DNA of 64,000 bases from Cadophora sp. MPI-SDFR-AT-0126 (GCA_020747065.1 JAGMVK010000023.1:310001-374000), one strand, 5' to 3'. Numbered from the stretch's first letter, positions 47,455-58,772 are shown. The notes: generated from the letters alone by a model not told the origin. Made by a program: numbers and translations.

Positions 47455-47699
47455 GGCAGTTGGGTCGTGCAAGGTTGGAGTGTTTAACGGTTAGACAAGC
47501 CCGGTATCGGTGTTTGTTGTCGTTTTGTGTGGCGGGTTCTACGGCTTGCCGGAGCAGCAGGGCAGACGGAGACATGTTTGCGAATGCCTCACGGGATGGG
47601 ATAGAGCGGAAAATTCATCATGTAACAGAGTTAAGTAATAAACAACTGATTGATTTGGGTCTAGCTTTCAAAAATGAGACTTGCTACATCGCCTTCCCT

Positions 47700-50600
47700 T
47701 CATCTTAAGCGCCGCCTCTTATTCTGTGTTCTTGTCTGGACGCCAAGGGGTCGTTTGTTTTCTGAGAGCTTGACAGATCTGTCAAGGTAACGCATGAGCT
47801 CACAACTGCAGGCCAGATTTTGAGCTCGCTCGTTTCTGCTTCTATGATCGGGCAGTCCAAACTTCGCATCAAGTTTCTGTCGTTTGACAAACCATTCCAT
47901 TGGCTGCGGAAACCCACTGATGCTCCTACGGAACAATCTGCTAAACGAAAACTGGAGGTTGACTCGATCCGAGGGATGGCGTATGTGGAACTTAATCAGC
48001 TTCTGAAATCGTCCACATAACTCGCAGAGATCGTTCGGGGCTAGGAACCCAAGCGAAGATTCCTGATGAAGGAACTGTGCAAAGGGGTAGCTCGTTCTTA
48101 GACTCTGCACAAGGGCACGACTGTCCGGACTCCGGGACAGAATCGAACCGTGGCATGTGTACTGCCCACCCTCGAACACCAGAGGCCCGTTGAGCTCAAA
48201 GAAGAAGGACGCTGCTTTGAAAGCCCTAGCAATACCCTCCATATCGCCTAAGTGATGGTAGATCTGATCACGGAGATATTGCATCTTGTCGACATCGTCA
48301 ATCCGAGGTTCCTGACCTATAAGGGGCAAATTGAGCCGGAAGTGCCGTTTCTTTTCTTCCTCATCAAGGCCATGCCAATGATCTTCCCAGCTAAGTTGGC
48401 CGTTGAGTGATAACGACTGCATAGAAGCTCGATAGACGCGAGCCAGGGCACCATCCTGTAGCAGGTTCCGGACGTTGGAAGCCACTGGCGATAAGAGCTT
48501 CTGCTGATATCCCGTCCCAATTGAAAGCACCAGATCGCAACCTACATCACCCCAAATCCGGCGAACTTCACGCAGGCCGGGCCGGACAGGGTTATTATAT
48601 TTCAACCCGCCGTCTTGGAACGTACCAAATGACTCGAGATACTTTGGCGTAAAGTAACTAGCCCGGTCAGCTTCGGTCTCAAATTGCTAAATATAACTCT
48701 TACGTTGGGGCAGCTGTTGTACACCTCGCTCTGTCCATCGTTAGTTAGCACGAAACAAACAACCAAGGGAACTTACGCTTCCCAGAGTAGCATCTCATCT
48801 GTCATCTTCTTGGCACGAAGATGTTTATATCCTGGGGTGTTAGTCTTGGTAGAATGTGAGAGGTGTCAACTTACTTGAATCTCTGCCAGGAGGGCCGTTA
48901 CCATTATAATTTGAGATCAGGCATAATGTAGCATCCGATATCGTCGTCGCCGTAACCGCAAATTTCATTCCGGATGGCCTTGATTTCGCCGAATCAAACA
49001 CCCGGCCCAATCCAAGTGTTTCCTTCAGAGCCTTTTCTAAAACAACTGCATCGTACCGGCCATCTGCGAGATAGAAGGCAAAGATACGTCTGAGTATAGC
49101 ACAGATTGAATACCTGCAACCGCGCTTTGGTGGGAAGATGATCCTCGCAAACTTAAGAAAGAAAGCGAGGCATTGCTTTGGCGTCCAGTACTTAGCAAAG
49201 AACCCAATGGTTGCAACACCACCTATTGGCTGTTAGCTTAGAACTAGGTTACGAAGCCGGCCTTACCTGAACTCGTCCCGATGCCATAATCAAAGTGCTC
49301 CTGCAGAGGATATGGCAGGTCCAGCGTCTTTTCCAGCTCTTCCATGAATGCCAAGGAGATAATACCTCTGGAACCGCCCCCATCCATGCCAAGGAATCTT
49401 ACTCGACAGGTGGGCGGCAAGAGTCTGGCCTGAAAATGAATCCCCCTCTGGCAGAAAGGACAGGTGGCGAGGTCGTACCGGTACTTCCGCCCCCTTCGTT
49501 GGCTCACCAAAGGCGACAAGACAATCGTCGCAAATAGCATGTCCACACTCCAGATGATGTTCCAAATTCCTCTGGAGACAGGTGAGGCAGATCGAGGTAT
49601 GCGATAATAATGACCAATGTTGGAAGTTTCGCCCCAAGCTTCTCTGGCGAAGCGCAGCTGCTGACTGTCCACCGTACTTCATGTGTGAGAACATAGAGAT
49701 TATATGGGCCTCGATGTCGGCAGTGATCAAGTCGACATCTAAATGCTGGGAATTTGCGAAGTCATGTATACCCAGGACGCAAGATTGGCGGTATAAGTTT
49801 CGGAAGACGTCTGATGGGTTGAACACTTTTTCCAATTAGTTAGATTCCACCTGTGGACGTTTAACATCGACACTTACTGTGCATGTCCGGAGAGAAGCTG
49901 TCGAAAATGACCACTGAGGCAATGAAGTCCCAAATCATATTTGCAGGAATATTGTGCTCGGAACATAAGCCCGTGAAGATGCTTAGGTGATGCTGGAAGC
50001 TGTGGGAAACAGGGCATAATTCTCTTGAGCATAGAATAAAATCAAAGGTCTGTGGCGATGTCGCGAACTGGCGCAGTGCTGCATCGAAGAACTGGGTGAT
50101 ATGAATCATGGAGAAAAGCGTGTGGGAGTTGATTTTTTCAGCACGAGTCAGATGTGTTTCGTGCTGTAGGGCCTCTGCTAGCCCTTTGAAATGCTCGCGC
50201 GAGGGAGTTCGACCTCGACCCAACACGTTGACTACATTCAACGAAGAGAATGACTCTGAGAACTTGCGATCGGATAGAACCCTCAGACGAAATTGAATGG
50301 CTTCGGATGCGAAAATATCGCCAGGTATGCTCGTGACGACGACCAATCGAGGACGGACAGCACCAGGAAGGCTCGACGCCGAGCCGATTGCTGTCCACCC
50401 TGCTAACATGTCTACCACTCCGTCAAGGCCGCCACAATCCTGGGAAAATATGCACAACACATCGATGAATAACGAGAATAGCCTGGCCAGGGCATGGTCA
50501 GCCAAGTGCTGCTGCTTTTGTTGGTCACCCTCGTCTAGCCAGCCCACCGGGTGATTGATCGTCTCATGGCAGGTGTCTTTGCCTCTCAACTTGGCTTGTG

Positions 50601-51027
50601 TGTGATCAGGGCAGCTATCCGCGATGAGAATTGGATGTTGATCGTTTTGTGTGGCCGGATAGAGACAAATGTTTGCGATGCCGTACTTTCGACAGTTTGA
50701 TATGGTGTTGCCGGGATATAGAGCTCTCAATACTCGTGTTTTGAGCTGCTTTCCAAGAAAGAACAGTATCGATGGACGTTGGTTTACGGGGTCTGGAAGC
50801 GAGGTCGAAATATGGCGAAGTCGATTCGTATGTTGCATTCCGACACCGTTCTCACCCTGATACACGCGGAGCCAGTATTGGTGAGCACACAACGCCATGT
50901 TACCGACCACTTGATTGAAAGGGGATCGGCTCCAATAACAGTTTGTATGCAAATCTGATTTCCATCGGCAACTTTGATCATTTTGGAGGATTATCAAGAT
51001 GTATACCTGCTGGACGCGTGTGGGCAA
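47700..51027 (-). CDS. patatin-like phospholipase (PLP) with RING-like finger; one-base frameshift
   Basis: Six exons: 51027-49878, 49825-49267, 49222-48875, 48831-48777, 48730-48704 and 48657-47700. The corrected length is 1031 aa. Residues 1-380 form a large N-terminal domain. A zinc-finger-like segment follows (CLTC, LECGHAICDDC, CPFC; residues about 465-520), then the patatin domain: oxyanion loop DGGGSRG, nucleophile elbow GTSSG (Ser near 571) and catalytic Asp in QDGG (near 728), followed by VLSIGTG. All catalytic elements are present. The frame breaks near 49488, where GGGGG makes one base too many; with four G the reading TKGRKYRYDLATCPFC is continuous. The cause may be sequencing error or a real lesion. 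Expected role is hydrolysis of lipid acyl esters. PLPs are a Starship auxiliary family, and some fungal ones act in cell death with NLRs. Confidence 0.8.
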
Positions 51028-51101
51028 TGCGTGTGGTGGAACAAGACAGCCGAATTATGAGGGTCGTAGGTGATCGATCGTGATAGTGATCTATCCAGCA
51101 A

Positions 51102-51220
51102 TCAAGTGAGGTGGATGTGTGGGTCAGGTGGGGCAAGGGGTGGTCAAATTAGGCGAGGTGGTGTTGTCAAACGCGGGCACTTGAATTAAGCGAGGTGGCA
51201 CATAAATTAAGCGAGGTGGT
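51102..51220. promoter_or_regulatory. four GAGGTGG motifs upstream of the PLP gene
   Basis: TCAAGTGAGGTGG at 51102-51114, AAATTAGGCGAGGTGGT at 51146-51162, AATTAAGCGAGGTGG at 51184-51198 and AAATTAAGCGAGGTGGT at 51204-51220, all on the plus strand, 75-193 bp upstream of the PLP start. They match the motif in the DUF3723/kinase promoter. Confidence 0.65.
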
Positions 51221-51464
51221 AAACGGGTCATCAACACCGGGATGCCCCATAAGTTAACTGCCAACCCTCCAATCATAACGCTGGTCTAAGAATTTGGTGG
51301 CGAGTGCAGGTATAACGTGATCTCAATCAAGCACACAAGAAATTTATTCACAATAGAGTTGTTTAGAGATGATTGTAATTGCAATTTCCTCCATTTAATC
51401 AAAGAATGACCTCAGATACACCCTCTTAATCAGAGCGCAACTTGATATTGTGTACCCGGGTAAT

Positions 51465-51791
51465 TCACCCGCTGAAGAGCGTTTGCGATCCTCCATCAAA
51501 GACCTGCCCCCGATGATTCTCTGGACCAACTGCTCCCTCCATAACTTGAGCGCCCACATGCTTGCGGTAGCTTGCGTACATAGGAAGTGTAAGAGAGTCG
51601 GGTCTCTTGAAGGTTGCTTTCCGAGGAGCCTGTTGGACGGAGGCTCCTTCTGTATACGGGGGAGGAGATGTCTCTCGGGCGGAGGAAAACTTCGAAACTA
51701 GTCGGCGGCATGCACGTCGAAGTCTTGACCCGTTAATCCTTTCTTGCACCGCCGTAAACTGGTCTTCGTTGAGATAGACGATGATACACAT
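51465..51791 (-). CDS. small 108-aa protein, doubtful
   Basis: Open frame starting MCIIVYLNEDQFTAVQERIN, then a basic stretch (RLRRACRRLVSKF) and a Pro/Ser-rich tail with SPPPYTEG. No domain is recognised and no intron is needed. An upstream exon is possible. The sharp hydrophobic-to-basic start could be real protein, but coding support is weak. Confidence 0.35.
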   Translation of the reverse strand: MCIIVYLNEDQFTAVQERINGSRLRRACRRLVSKFSSARETSPPPYTEGASVQQAPRKATFKRPDSLTLPMYASYRKHVGAQVMEGAVGPENHRGQVFDGGSQTLFSG

Positions 51792-52199
51792 TGCTTTATT
51801 TGTTAGACTCGATGACTGTCAAAGTTATTGGGTTCTTACCTCTTGTTGAGTTTTCCTCTCCAGGTGAACTTTGAATTTTGGGACTTGTAGATGTGAGATT
51901 TCCACTCGACTGCGTCTACTGCCTTCAAGTACTCTCTGCAGCCAGCCAACCTACCCCTCAATTATTAGACGGTAGCTTATACCATCTAACTTGGGTGTTT
52001 CATCCCTGGAGGTGGTCACTATTGATGCAGCAGCAAGTTGATGGGCACCATTGATGATCCATCGTCTAACTGCTTTAGGATACCCGGAACTTTACTTCAA
52101 CCGCTTGATCGACGTCGCACAATAAATCATATACCTTCTAAAAAGTCTATGATATCTCAGTCCAGGATCTACGAAAATATAATATCGCAAACTATCCAG
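51792..52199. other. intergenic, nothing firm
   Basis: An in-frame extension of the next gene could start at 52038 (MMGTIDDPSSNCFRIPG). A GGAGGTGGTCAC word at 52007 resembles the core of the shared promoter motif. Nothing else. Confidence 0.35.
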
Positions 52200-52673
52200 A
52201 TGACTTCGGTAAGGCACCCTAGCCCGCAAAAGCACATTTTTAACAAGTAGCAGGAAGAGTCTGTCTCCATCGACAACCTTGAACAATTGCCTCTCACGCC
52301 TGCAACGCAAAAAGTGAATGTTGCCGATGCGTACGACGTGCAGAATCGTGCCAACAACGCCGAGCGAGAACTGTCGATTACACGTACCAAGCTCACACGA
52401 GAGATTCGCAAGAACCGGCGGCTTCAGCAACAAAATTATGAGTATATGGAAGGGTTGGGGCGAGCAGTGCAGGACTGTAGCGTGATGAGGCACCACTTTG
52501 ATCTTGTGTCGAGTTCGCATCTTGCCCTCTCGCGGGAACTTCAAAAGGCAAAAGTGATGGTGGAGACTTTAGAAGCTGTTATTCGGATGCTTTCTACATC
52601 GTCCTTTGAAAGGTCAGGCAGCTCGGATGCAATGGCCAGCGGAGAACAACCTGCAGTGGACAAGAGGGATTGA
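52200..52673 (+). CDS. coiled-coil protein, 143 aa
   Basis: A 3-codon first exon (52200-52208) and a second exon at 52251-52673 are separated by a 42-bp intron (GTAAGG..AAGTAG). The protein is almost entirely a helical, charged coiled coil (DVQNRANNAERELSITRTKL, EIRKNRRLQQQNYEYMEGLG), with a Ser-rich tail. It might start further upstream at 52038 with 54 more residues. The family is not recognised. It lies tail to tail with the next gene (stops 26 bp apart) and is similar in style to the coiled-coil protein at 62934. Confidence 0.55.
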
Positions 52674-52698
52674 TGGCAATGTTGATATTTAGATCCAG

Positions 52699-53685
52699 CT
52701 ATTCTGTGGCCTCTCTATCTCTTCCACCTTCTGCTCTCATATCGTCTTTCGCACTGTCCAAAATTGCCCGTGAATTTTTGAGAAGACCAACGAGATTACT
52801 AATTGTAACATTGCCTAGGTCATTTGACCCGTATGCCAACTTCATAACCAAACCTATCGCAGCATCGATTCGATGAAGAGCTTCATTCATGTCGCCAATC
52901 TTGATGGTCATCCACCATGAATGATCATCCTCACAGTCGCAGTCCACTTTAGATCTCTTTGAACCCCGGGCACCGCCATCAGAGCCTTAAAAATGTGAGC
53001 ATAAACTAACACGGTGGAAAGGGAGGCTTACTTTCAGTGTTGTCTACAATTGAGAGATTCGATGTCTGTTCCCGTCGACGCTTATTATTGACACTGCCAA
53101 GTTTCTCGACGTCATTACCGGTTTCGACTTGAGGCACTTCGGTGCTGCGGGTAGCCAGTAGCTGGGCTCCCGATGGGAGTAGTGGGGGTGACATTTTCGC
53201 ATCTTTGACCAGCATCTCGACACTGGTCCTTCTCTGAGCAGAGTTTATTGTCTCTTTGAAGCTTTCAGAAAGTTTGGTGATACCATTCGAGCCAGCCTGC
53301 TGACAGGTTCCGGCCTCACAATTGGCAGACTTGTAATCTGCTTCTGAAATTTCATCATTCAGGGAGCAATCCCCCATTGCATTCTCCTGAAAGGTCGTTC
53401 CTACATTGCGATTAGCATGTTGTATATGGGCACGGAACAAACGCAACTACCGTCAAACCCATAGCCCACATTCTGCATATAGCGAAGCCCTGCTGCTGCG
53501 TGACAGAGGATGTTAAATGGAGCATCTTCATGGCCCTCTTGGCCCTCGCTAGCTGTATCGCGGCCGGCTGAGTGGCCACCATTAGATGGTTGAGAAGTTG
53601 GTGAGTCAGGATTGATGTTAGAAGGTGTAAGGTGGTGAGCATCACATACACCGGATGAGGCTGCGTATTGTCGACTGGCTGACAT
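52699..53685 (-). CDS. 296-aa nuclear-type protein, unknown
   Basis: Exons 53685-53451, 53400-53032 and 52985-52699 join in phase (introns 50 and 46 bp). The N-terminus is disordered and His/Ser-rich. One patch, FNILCHAAAGLRYMQNVGYG, looks folded. The middle has a basic cluster (NNKRRREQ), and the last exon contains GSKRSKVDCDCEDDHSWW and a helical end (MNEALHRIDAAIGLVMKLAY, LVGLLKNSRAILDSAKDDM). NKRRRE and GSKRSK suggest a nuclear location. No domain recognised. The gene at 53881 is divergent from it. Confidence 0.6.
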
Positions 53686-53880
53686 TTCTTATCAGGTTCT
53701 TGACGTGGAAAGAGGTGATGAAAGTATGAGAGAATGTTGCAGACTGCAGTTGAGACGTAGGAGGAGATGAGGGTCAGAGGAGGACGAAGTGCTCCTTTTT
53801 ACTTCAAGCAGTCGCTGAGCCCGGAGAGAACTCTCCGTGATCGGTCTACTTGGAGGAGGTGGGCCGACTTCTCCATTGGC

Positions 53881-54240
53881 ATGTCTGTAAAAGGTGTGCT
53901 AGAAATAGACGAGGCAGAGACGGTCGTCATCGCTCGTCAGCTTTTGTGGCGGATCATGGATATGCAAGCTGCAGATGGGCGCTGGTCTTCATTCCGTCGT
54001 CGAGCCTGTGCCTCTCTTGAACAGTATCTACCAATCATGAAGTTAGAAGGCATTCCACATCGCAGTTCTAGGCGTTATCCAAAAATATCTCTCGTATTCA
54101 AGGCGCTTGGGGGTGACGAAAAGACGCTTAAGGGATTATTGGTGGAGCATCTGTCGGTGAAAAGGGATATCTTCGTCAATGGCAGTTCAAGGAGTGTGGA
54201 AGGGGACCCGCTGAACCTTTCCATATCTGTGCAAGAATAG
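53881..54240 (+). CDS. 119-aa protein, unknown, doubtful
   Basis: The open frame reaches back to 53767, but the ATG at 53881 (MSVKGVLEIDEAETVVIARQ) begins the more protein-like part, followed by LLWRIMDMQAADGRWSSFRR and a mixed end. No domain recognised. It is divergently oriented to the gene at 53685 and could share its promoter. Confidence 0.35.
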   Translation: MSVKGVLEIDEAETVVIARQLLWRIMDMQAADGRWSSFRRRACASLEQYLPIMKLEGIPHRSSRRYPKISLVFKALGGDEKTLKGLLVEHLSVKRDIFVNGSSRSVEGDPLNLSISVQE

Positions 54241-54606
54241 CTACTGGCTCCAATCAAGCTGCTTCCAAAGCTGCCATGACGACGCCATATGTCGATGGCA
54301 CTCGGCCGGTCCCACATGAGAGGAGTCTTGTCTTGATTTGTGCGTGGAATCTGGTGATCCGGAGCTATTTTCGACAAGTCTGCCTTGCCATTGGCAAATA
54401 TTTGCTCCCGGGATGTATCACAACCGCTACTGACTCAGTAAAGCACCGAGCGTAATGGCAAAGTGGGATCCGATAGTGGGTCGATCTCTTGCGAGGAGAA
54501 GTATAAGAAGTCGTCTCCTTCCCAGCGCTGAGGACAAACATTTGTCCTACAGTTTTCATCTCTTTGAACACTCGGCCCCCTCCTTGATCCAGCATCTTTG
54601 ATCAAC

Positions 54607-56355
54607 ATGAATCCAGAACTGCAGACCCATGGCAGCCAGCGAAGCATAGAGATCGACTGGCCATCAGACACGGACTCATCAATCCTTCATGATCCCCAGA
54701 CGTACGATTTGGATTATCTCCAAGAAGCCGTACCACAGAACAATGATGACCTATCAACCCTTCTTGGTCTCGATACCTGCGACTCGGATTCGACTGCAAA
54801 GACTCTGCAACAGAGCTCGTGTTCCGAAACTCAGTTCACTGCAGAGGAAACGCAGACACGTCTCATTGGAGCCACCCAGCCGACAACGGGCGTTCTACCT
54901 CCTACGGCTAATGCCGATGAATCCACCCCTCATCCAATCCACTCTACTCCGGAATTGGCGATCCAGAAAGCATCAGAAACAAACACCAAGGGAGGCGACG
55001 ATCAACCAAAACCGGAGGTCAAGTCAATGCAAGAGCTAGAGGTATGTTTGGGCAGGAAACTCAGACTTGGCATACAAATACTAACAACAAGCAAGGCTCA
55101 ACTTCGATTTTTGCGGCACAAGCTACAGAAAGGGTTTTTGCCAATTGCTGGACAGCCTAAAGCAGATGAGATGAAAACCATGTCTGCCTACCTGAAGAAA
55201 TTGGAGCACATTGGAGACCCACCGCAAAGTATCCTGCGCGCTACCAGGATTACCAAACTTCTCAAAAAGATCACAAATCTGGATGAGATCCCAAGAAACG
55301 GCAAATATTCTTTCAAGGACCGAGCAACTGCGTTACTCGAGAAGTGGGGAACGAGCTTGGAGAAAGAAGATCAGACCACATCCTCGACTGGGAGGCCAAT
55401 CAAACATGATGGCACTGGACTCAGCGCTATTGCAGACGAACAGAAGCCTGCCAACAGGGCGGACTCCCAAAACCTACTGGGCAATGAAGCACCAACTTCA
55501 GCAACTGGTTTGATGGAGAAACGGGCGCTGAACATGGTCGTTAGATCAGAGCGGTCAGCCAGCGATCATAACAATGAGTCCATTGGCACTCCGGCCAACG
55601 AGCATTCCAAGCCTACCCCGCCCCCTTCTCCCGCCCCTCACGATTCACGCGAGCCGAACCGAGCGGTGATTGATTTGACGGACGACGATGAGGTAGATGT
55701 GGCCACCGGATTAGAGCCACCCTGTCACCCTACCGATCCTCAAAGTCTTCGACCCAGCGTAGCCAGGAGCACGCAGGCATCCAGGTCACCACCACCCTCA
55801 AGTACAAGTGAGCGCTCCTTAGCACTACTCATGAATGGCCTAACATATAGTTGCAGATTCTGAACCGATTTCCACCACAACCCGGAAGATCCAGGCTAGC
55901 CCGAAGTCTGCTTCGGCTAAGTCAGACACAAAGAAGCGAAAGCGCTCCAAGGCTACTAACGACGAGAGAGCTCTGGTGTCAGCTTCAAACTCCTGTAAGT
56001 CGCAGCAGAATTTAATGAGATTCCCAAAACTCACAATTGAGCAGCAGGAAACCACAATATGGATAATACACCAAACCGCCAACGACCACAACGGAAGACT
56101 TCACCTGGGAAACACCTTACCAACGAAATCCTATGGATGAGCGGATCGGTTTCAAAGATTGAGAAGATGATTAAGGAGACAGAGGAAGAAATTGACACGA
56201 TAAGGGAGAAGAGAGTCCGGTTGCTCAAAGAAAATGAAGCGGAAATGCAGGCGGCCCGGAGGAGAATGAATGAGTCAATTAACTTGAAGGAGTATCTGCT
56301 TGCTTGGGGAGCCCAAGATGAGAGGGTCACAGAAGAATGGTCATCCCCAAAGTAA
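54607..56355 (+). CDS. 533-aa nuclear protein with TFIIS-N-like helical domain
   Basis: Exons 54607-55041, 55096-55807, 55851-55994 and 56045-56355; all phases fit. The first intron is 54 bp and would read through in frame, but GTATGT plus an ACTAACA branch site mark it clearly. Residues about 145-230 form a helical bundle (QLRFLRHKLQKGFLP, MSAYLKKLEHI, RITKLLKKITNLDEI, RATALLEKWGTSLEKE). The ending with LL.KW is typical of TFIIS N-terminal/LEDGF-type (TND) domains of transcription elongation factors. A long Pro/Ser/acidic disordered region follows, with VIDLTDDDEVD (SUMO-interaction-like), a basic KKRKRSK signal and a C-terminal coiled coil (IEKMIKETEEEIDTIREKRV). I infer a chromatin or transcription role. 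Domain call moderate. Confidence 0.7.
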
Positions 56356-56718
56356 GGTTGATGAGCCTTGTACGGATCATAGGTAGTAGCTAAGATGTTC
56401 TGGTCTCAGCTATGCAAATTGCTGTACATTTGAAATTCTATCTATTTGCAAGAGTAACGCTGCCACATACATGTGAAGATTTAGGGAATGACGGACTGTG
56501 AGCAAGGAAATCTAACGTGAAAGAGAGGAGATGCGACTATATATCGGTAAGGACTGACAAAATGAAATCGACTGGTCGATACAAGGAGACTTGACAAAAG
56601 GAAACGAGCTAGGGGCCAAAAGAAAGTCTATCCATCCGAGACCAAGAGCGAGCAAAGAGTACTAGTCTGGCAGTGTCTATTCAGATACCGGAACACCGCC
56701 TCCTCATTTCCAAAGCTT
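56356..56718. other. convergent intergenic region
   Basis: Lies between the tails of two genes. No clear terminator or repeat seen. Confidence 0.4.
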
Positions 56719-57981
56719 TTACAATGAATCCTTGATCTCATTCCAGGCCTTCAAGAACCTCCCCTCAGCGGCCGGCTCCATATTGTCTGGGTCTATGCCC
56801 TTGAGCTCGCACCACTGCTCCCGATACTGCAGCATTGCTGCTCGCTTGGATGCCTTCGACGATGTTGTGCTACTGGTAGCAGCAAGAGGTTTGTCGCTGT
56901 TCTCGCCCTCAACCTTGATCTTTGGCTGAGTTGGCTCGGGGGTTGGCGAGAGTCGGCTGTTTGGGACTGGGGTCGGAGACCTGTCCTTTGCCTCGCGCTG
57001 GCCGTTCTGCCATTCCTCGTGACGAGCCGCGTGCCATTTTGCAGCCTCATAGATATAGGCATCGCATTTCTTGGGGCTGCTGAAGAGGTGTCGAATCGAG
57101 GACCGGACCTCCCACTTCTTTTGGATGACACCACCAATCTCCCATTTAACCCAAATTTCAAGAGGAGCAACTCTTCGAGTTTCGCCCTTCTCCCTCGGTT
57201 CCAGGTCGTTCAAATCGCAGTTGTAGGCCAAGCCCGCGATCCCCAATAGCTCACGTCTCCTGCGCACGAATTTCTTCGCGACTTTCAGGTCTCCAAGTCT
57301 ATGATCTGGACCAAATTGCTCAGTCTCCTCTTCGTCAAAGTCGTTGTCCTCTCTGGCAGCCGTGGAACGTTCGTATTTTGCGGCGTTTTGGGGACCATAT
57401 CTCACAATAACTGGCTTTGACCGATCTTGCTGCCTCCATGCAACGATCTTTCCACCATGGCTCTGTCCTGTTGCCTCCCTTGCTTGAGCTGGCGTGAACA
57501 CAGCCTCCTCATCCTCGGGGGGCTCGCCAGTGGTCAATGGTGTGGATTTGCCGTTGGGCTCAGTTAGGTCGATCGGAGGCAGCCGAGTGGTGTTGTTGGA
57601 CGAAGCACTTGGTTCCCCAGGCGGAACGAAGAGTCCCCCGCCGTCACCATCCTCTTGACGTTCCATATCGATATCCTTGTCTTCCTTGTTCAACTTCTCC
57701 AGTTCTCCCTCCCACTCCATCAACTCTCCGTCTAACTTGGCGATCTCCGCCTTCAGATTGTCGTACCCTGCTCTCTCCCCGGGCCTGGAGCTATCGAGGG
57801 GAGTCTTCGAGAGCTCTTCCAGCTTGGCTTTCTTTTCTGCGACGTCGTTACGATGTTTTTCGACATTGAGAGTGGTTTCCCGAATTTTCCCGCTAACTTC
57901 TTGTTTGCGTGCATTTCTGGCTGCTGACGTGACAGGAGCTACCCTGTTGCTTGCACCTTTGGGTTTCGTCTCTTTCGGCAT
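56719..57981 (-). CDS. 420-aa charged protein with coiled coil, unknown
   Basis: Intronless. It begins with MPKETKPKGASN and a basic stretch, then a long coiled coil (NVEKHRNDVAEKKAKLEELS, KAEIAKLDGELMEWEGELEK; residues 30-100) and a disordered segment with PPIDLTEPNG (SUMO-interaction-like). A conserved-looking globular region follows (VKWEIGGVIQKKWEVRSSIR, CDAYIYEAAKWHAARH). The tail has a short helical motif (REQWCELKGIDPDNMEPAAE). The family is not recognised. It is convergent with the TFIIS-N-like protein and shares its IDLT-type motif and charged style, so both may be nuclear. The frame is clean. Confidence 0.65.
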   Translation of the reverse strand: MPKETKPKGASNRVAPVTSAARNARKQEVSGKIRETTLNVEKHRNDVAEKKAKLEELSKTPLDSSRPGERAGYDNLKAEIAKLDGELMEWEGELEKLNKEDKDIDMERQEDGDGGGLFVPPGEPSASSNNTTRLPPIDLTEPNGKSTPLTTGEPPEDEEAVFTPAQAREATGQSHGGKIVAWRQQDRSKPVIVRYGPQNAAKYERSTAAREDNDFDEEETEQFGPDHRLGDLKVAKKFVRRRRELLGIAGLAYNCDLNDLEPREKGETRRVAPLEIWVKWEIGGVIQKKWEVRSSIRHLFSSPKKCDAYIYEAAKWHAARHEEWQNGQREAKDRSPTPVPNSRLSPTPEPTQPKIKVEGENSDKPLAATSSTTSSKASKRAAMLQYREQWCELKGIDPDNMEPAAEGRFLKAWNEIKDSL

Positions 57982-58356
57982 CTTGATTGTTCCTGGAACT
58001 TGTCAGAACACGGGGTTAAATCCAAGAATATATATCACTTGGTCTATTTTCTAAGAATCGTTTCTCGTTGGAATATTACCGTGATGATTGATGCCCTCCG
58101 AGACCAGATGGTTTCACCACCCTAAATTTGGAGGTCATTCACCACCAGTTGTAAGGTGGTCATCTAACAGTCAAATAACAGATGGCTCCACCAACAGTCG
58201 CTAGTTGATGGTCTGAATGCACCCACAGTCGATTTGGTCTAGAATTGAACAAGATTCCTTGGGAAGACTTCACAAGATTAAATCGCCTTCTATCCTGCGC
58301 AACACAAAAGTGATCTTTCGCCAACGACCACAGCCCAGAGCGACCTGGGAAACGAT
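57982..58356. other. intergenic with ACCACC/GGTGG words
   Basis: Several ACCACC/GGTGG words at 58105-58195 (for example TTCACCACC twice) form weak inverted repeats. No gene. Confidence 0.35.
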
Positions 58357-58772
58357 ATGCGAATTGTCTGGAACGCAACAGTACTCCAGCAAGATGAAGA
58401 GCCCACTCACGATGGCACTTGCACTGATCTTCATTCTATGTTCGCTAAAATTTGCGGACACAGAGCGGAATCATTGTGAGCATATCAGATCGACGAATCC
58501 TCAGTTGCTAACATGGTAGCCTCCCGTCGCAGAAGATCGCGAGCACCGTCGCCAAGGGGCAGGTCGAGAACCCGGGCTACACGCTAACCATCGAATACAC
58601 ATCTGCGCTGCCCTCCAGCCTCCTCATCGATACAAGATTGCCGCCGTCCGGCTTTGCCCTCAGCAACATTCCAACTAGCACGAGCTCCAGCTTCGCGCTA
58701 CCAACCAGCCTGCCCATGATTGCGGCCATCGTCCCACCAGCTGCCATGGTACTGCCGCAGCTGAATCGATGA
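58357..58772 (+). CDS. 123-aa protein, two competing readings
   Basis: Exon 58357-58475 plus exon 58520-58772 (44-bp intron GTGAGC..GGTAG) give MRIVWNATVLQQDEEPTHDG and then a Ser/Leu/Pro-rich second half (GYTLTIEYTSALPSSLLIDT, SSSFALPTSLPMIAAIVPP). The same intron also serves another frame from the ATG at 58394, which would encode a 49-aa peptide with a good signal peptide (MALALIFILCSLKFADTERN) and an Arg/Ser-rich mature end. Only one can be the main product. The first keeps the longer second exon open; the second has the better N-terminus. Confidence 0.35.
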
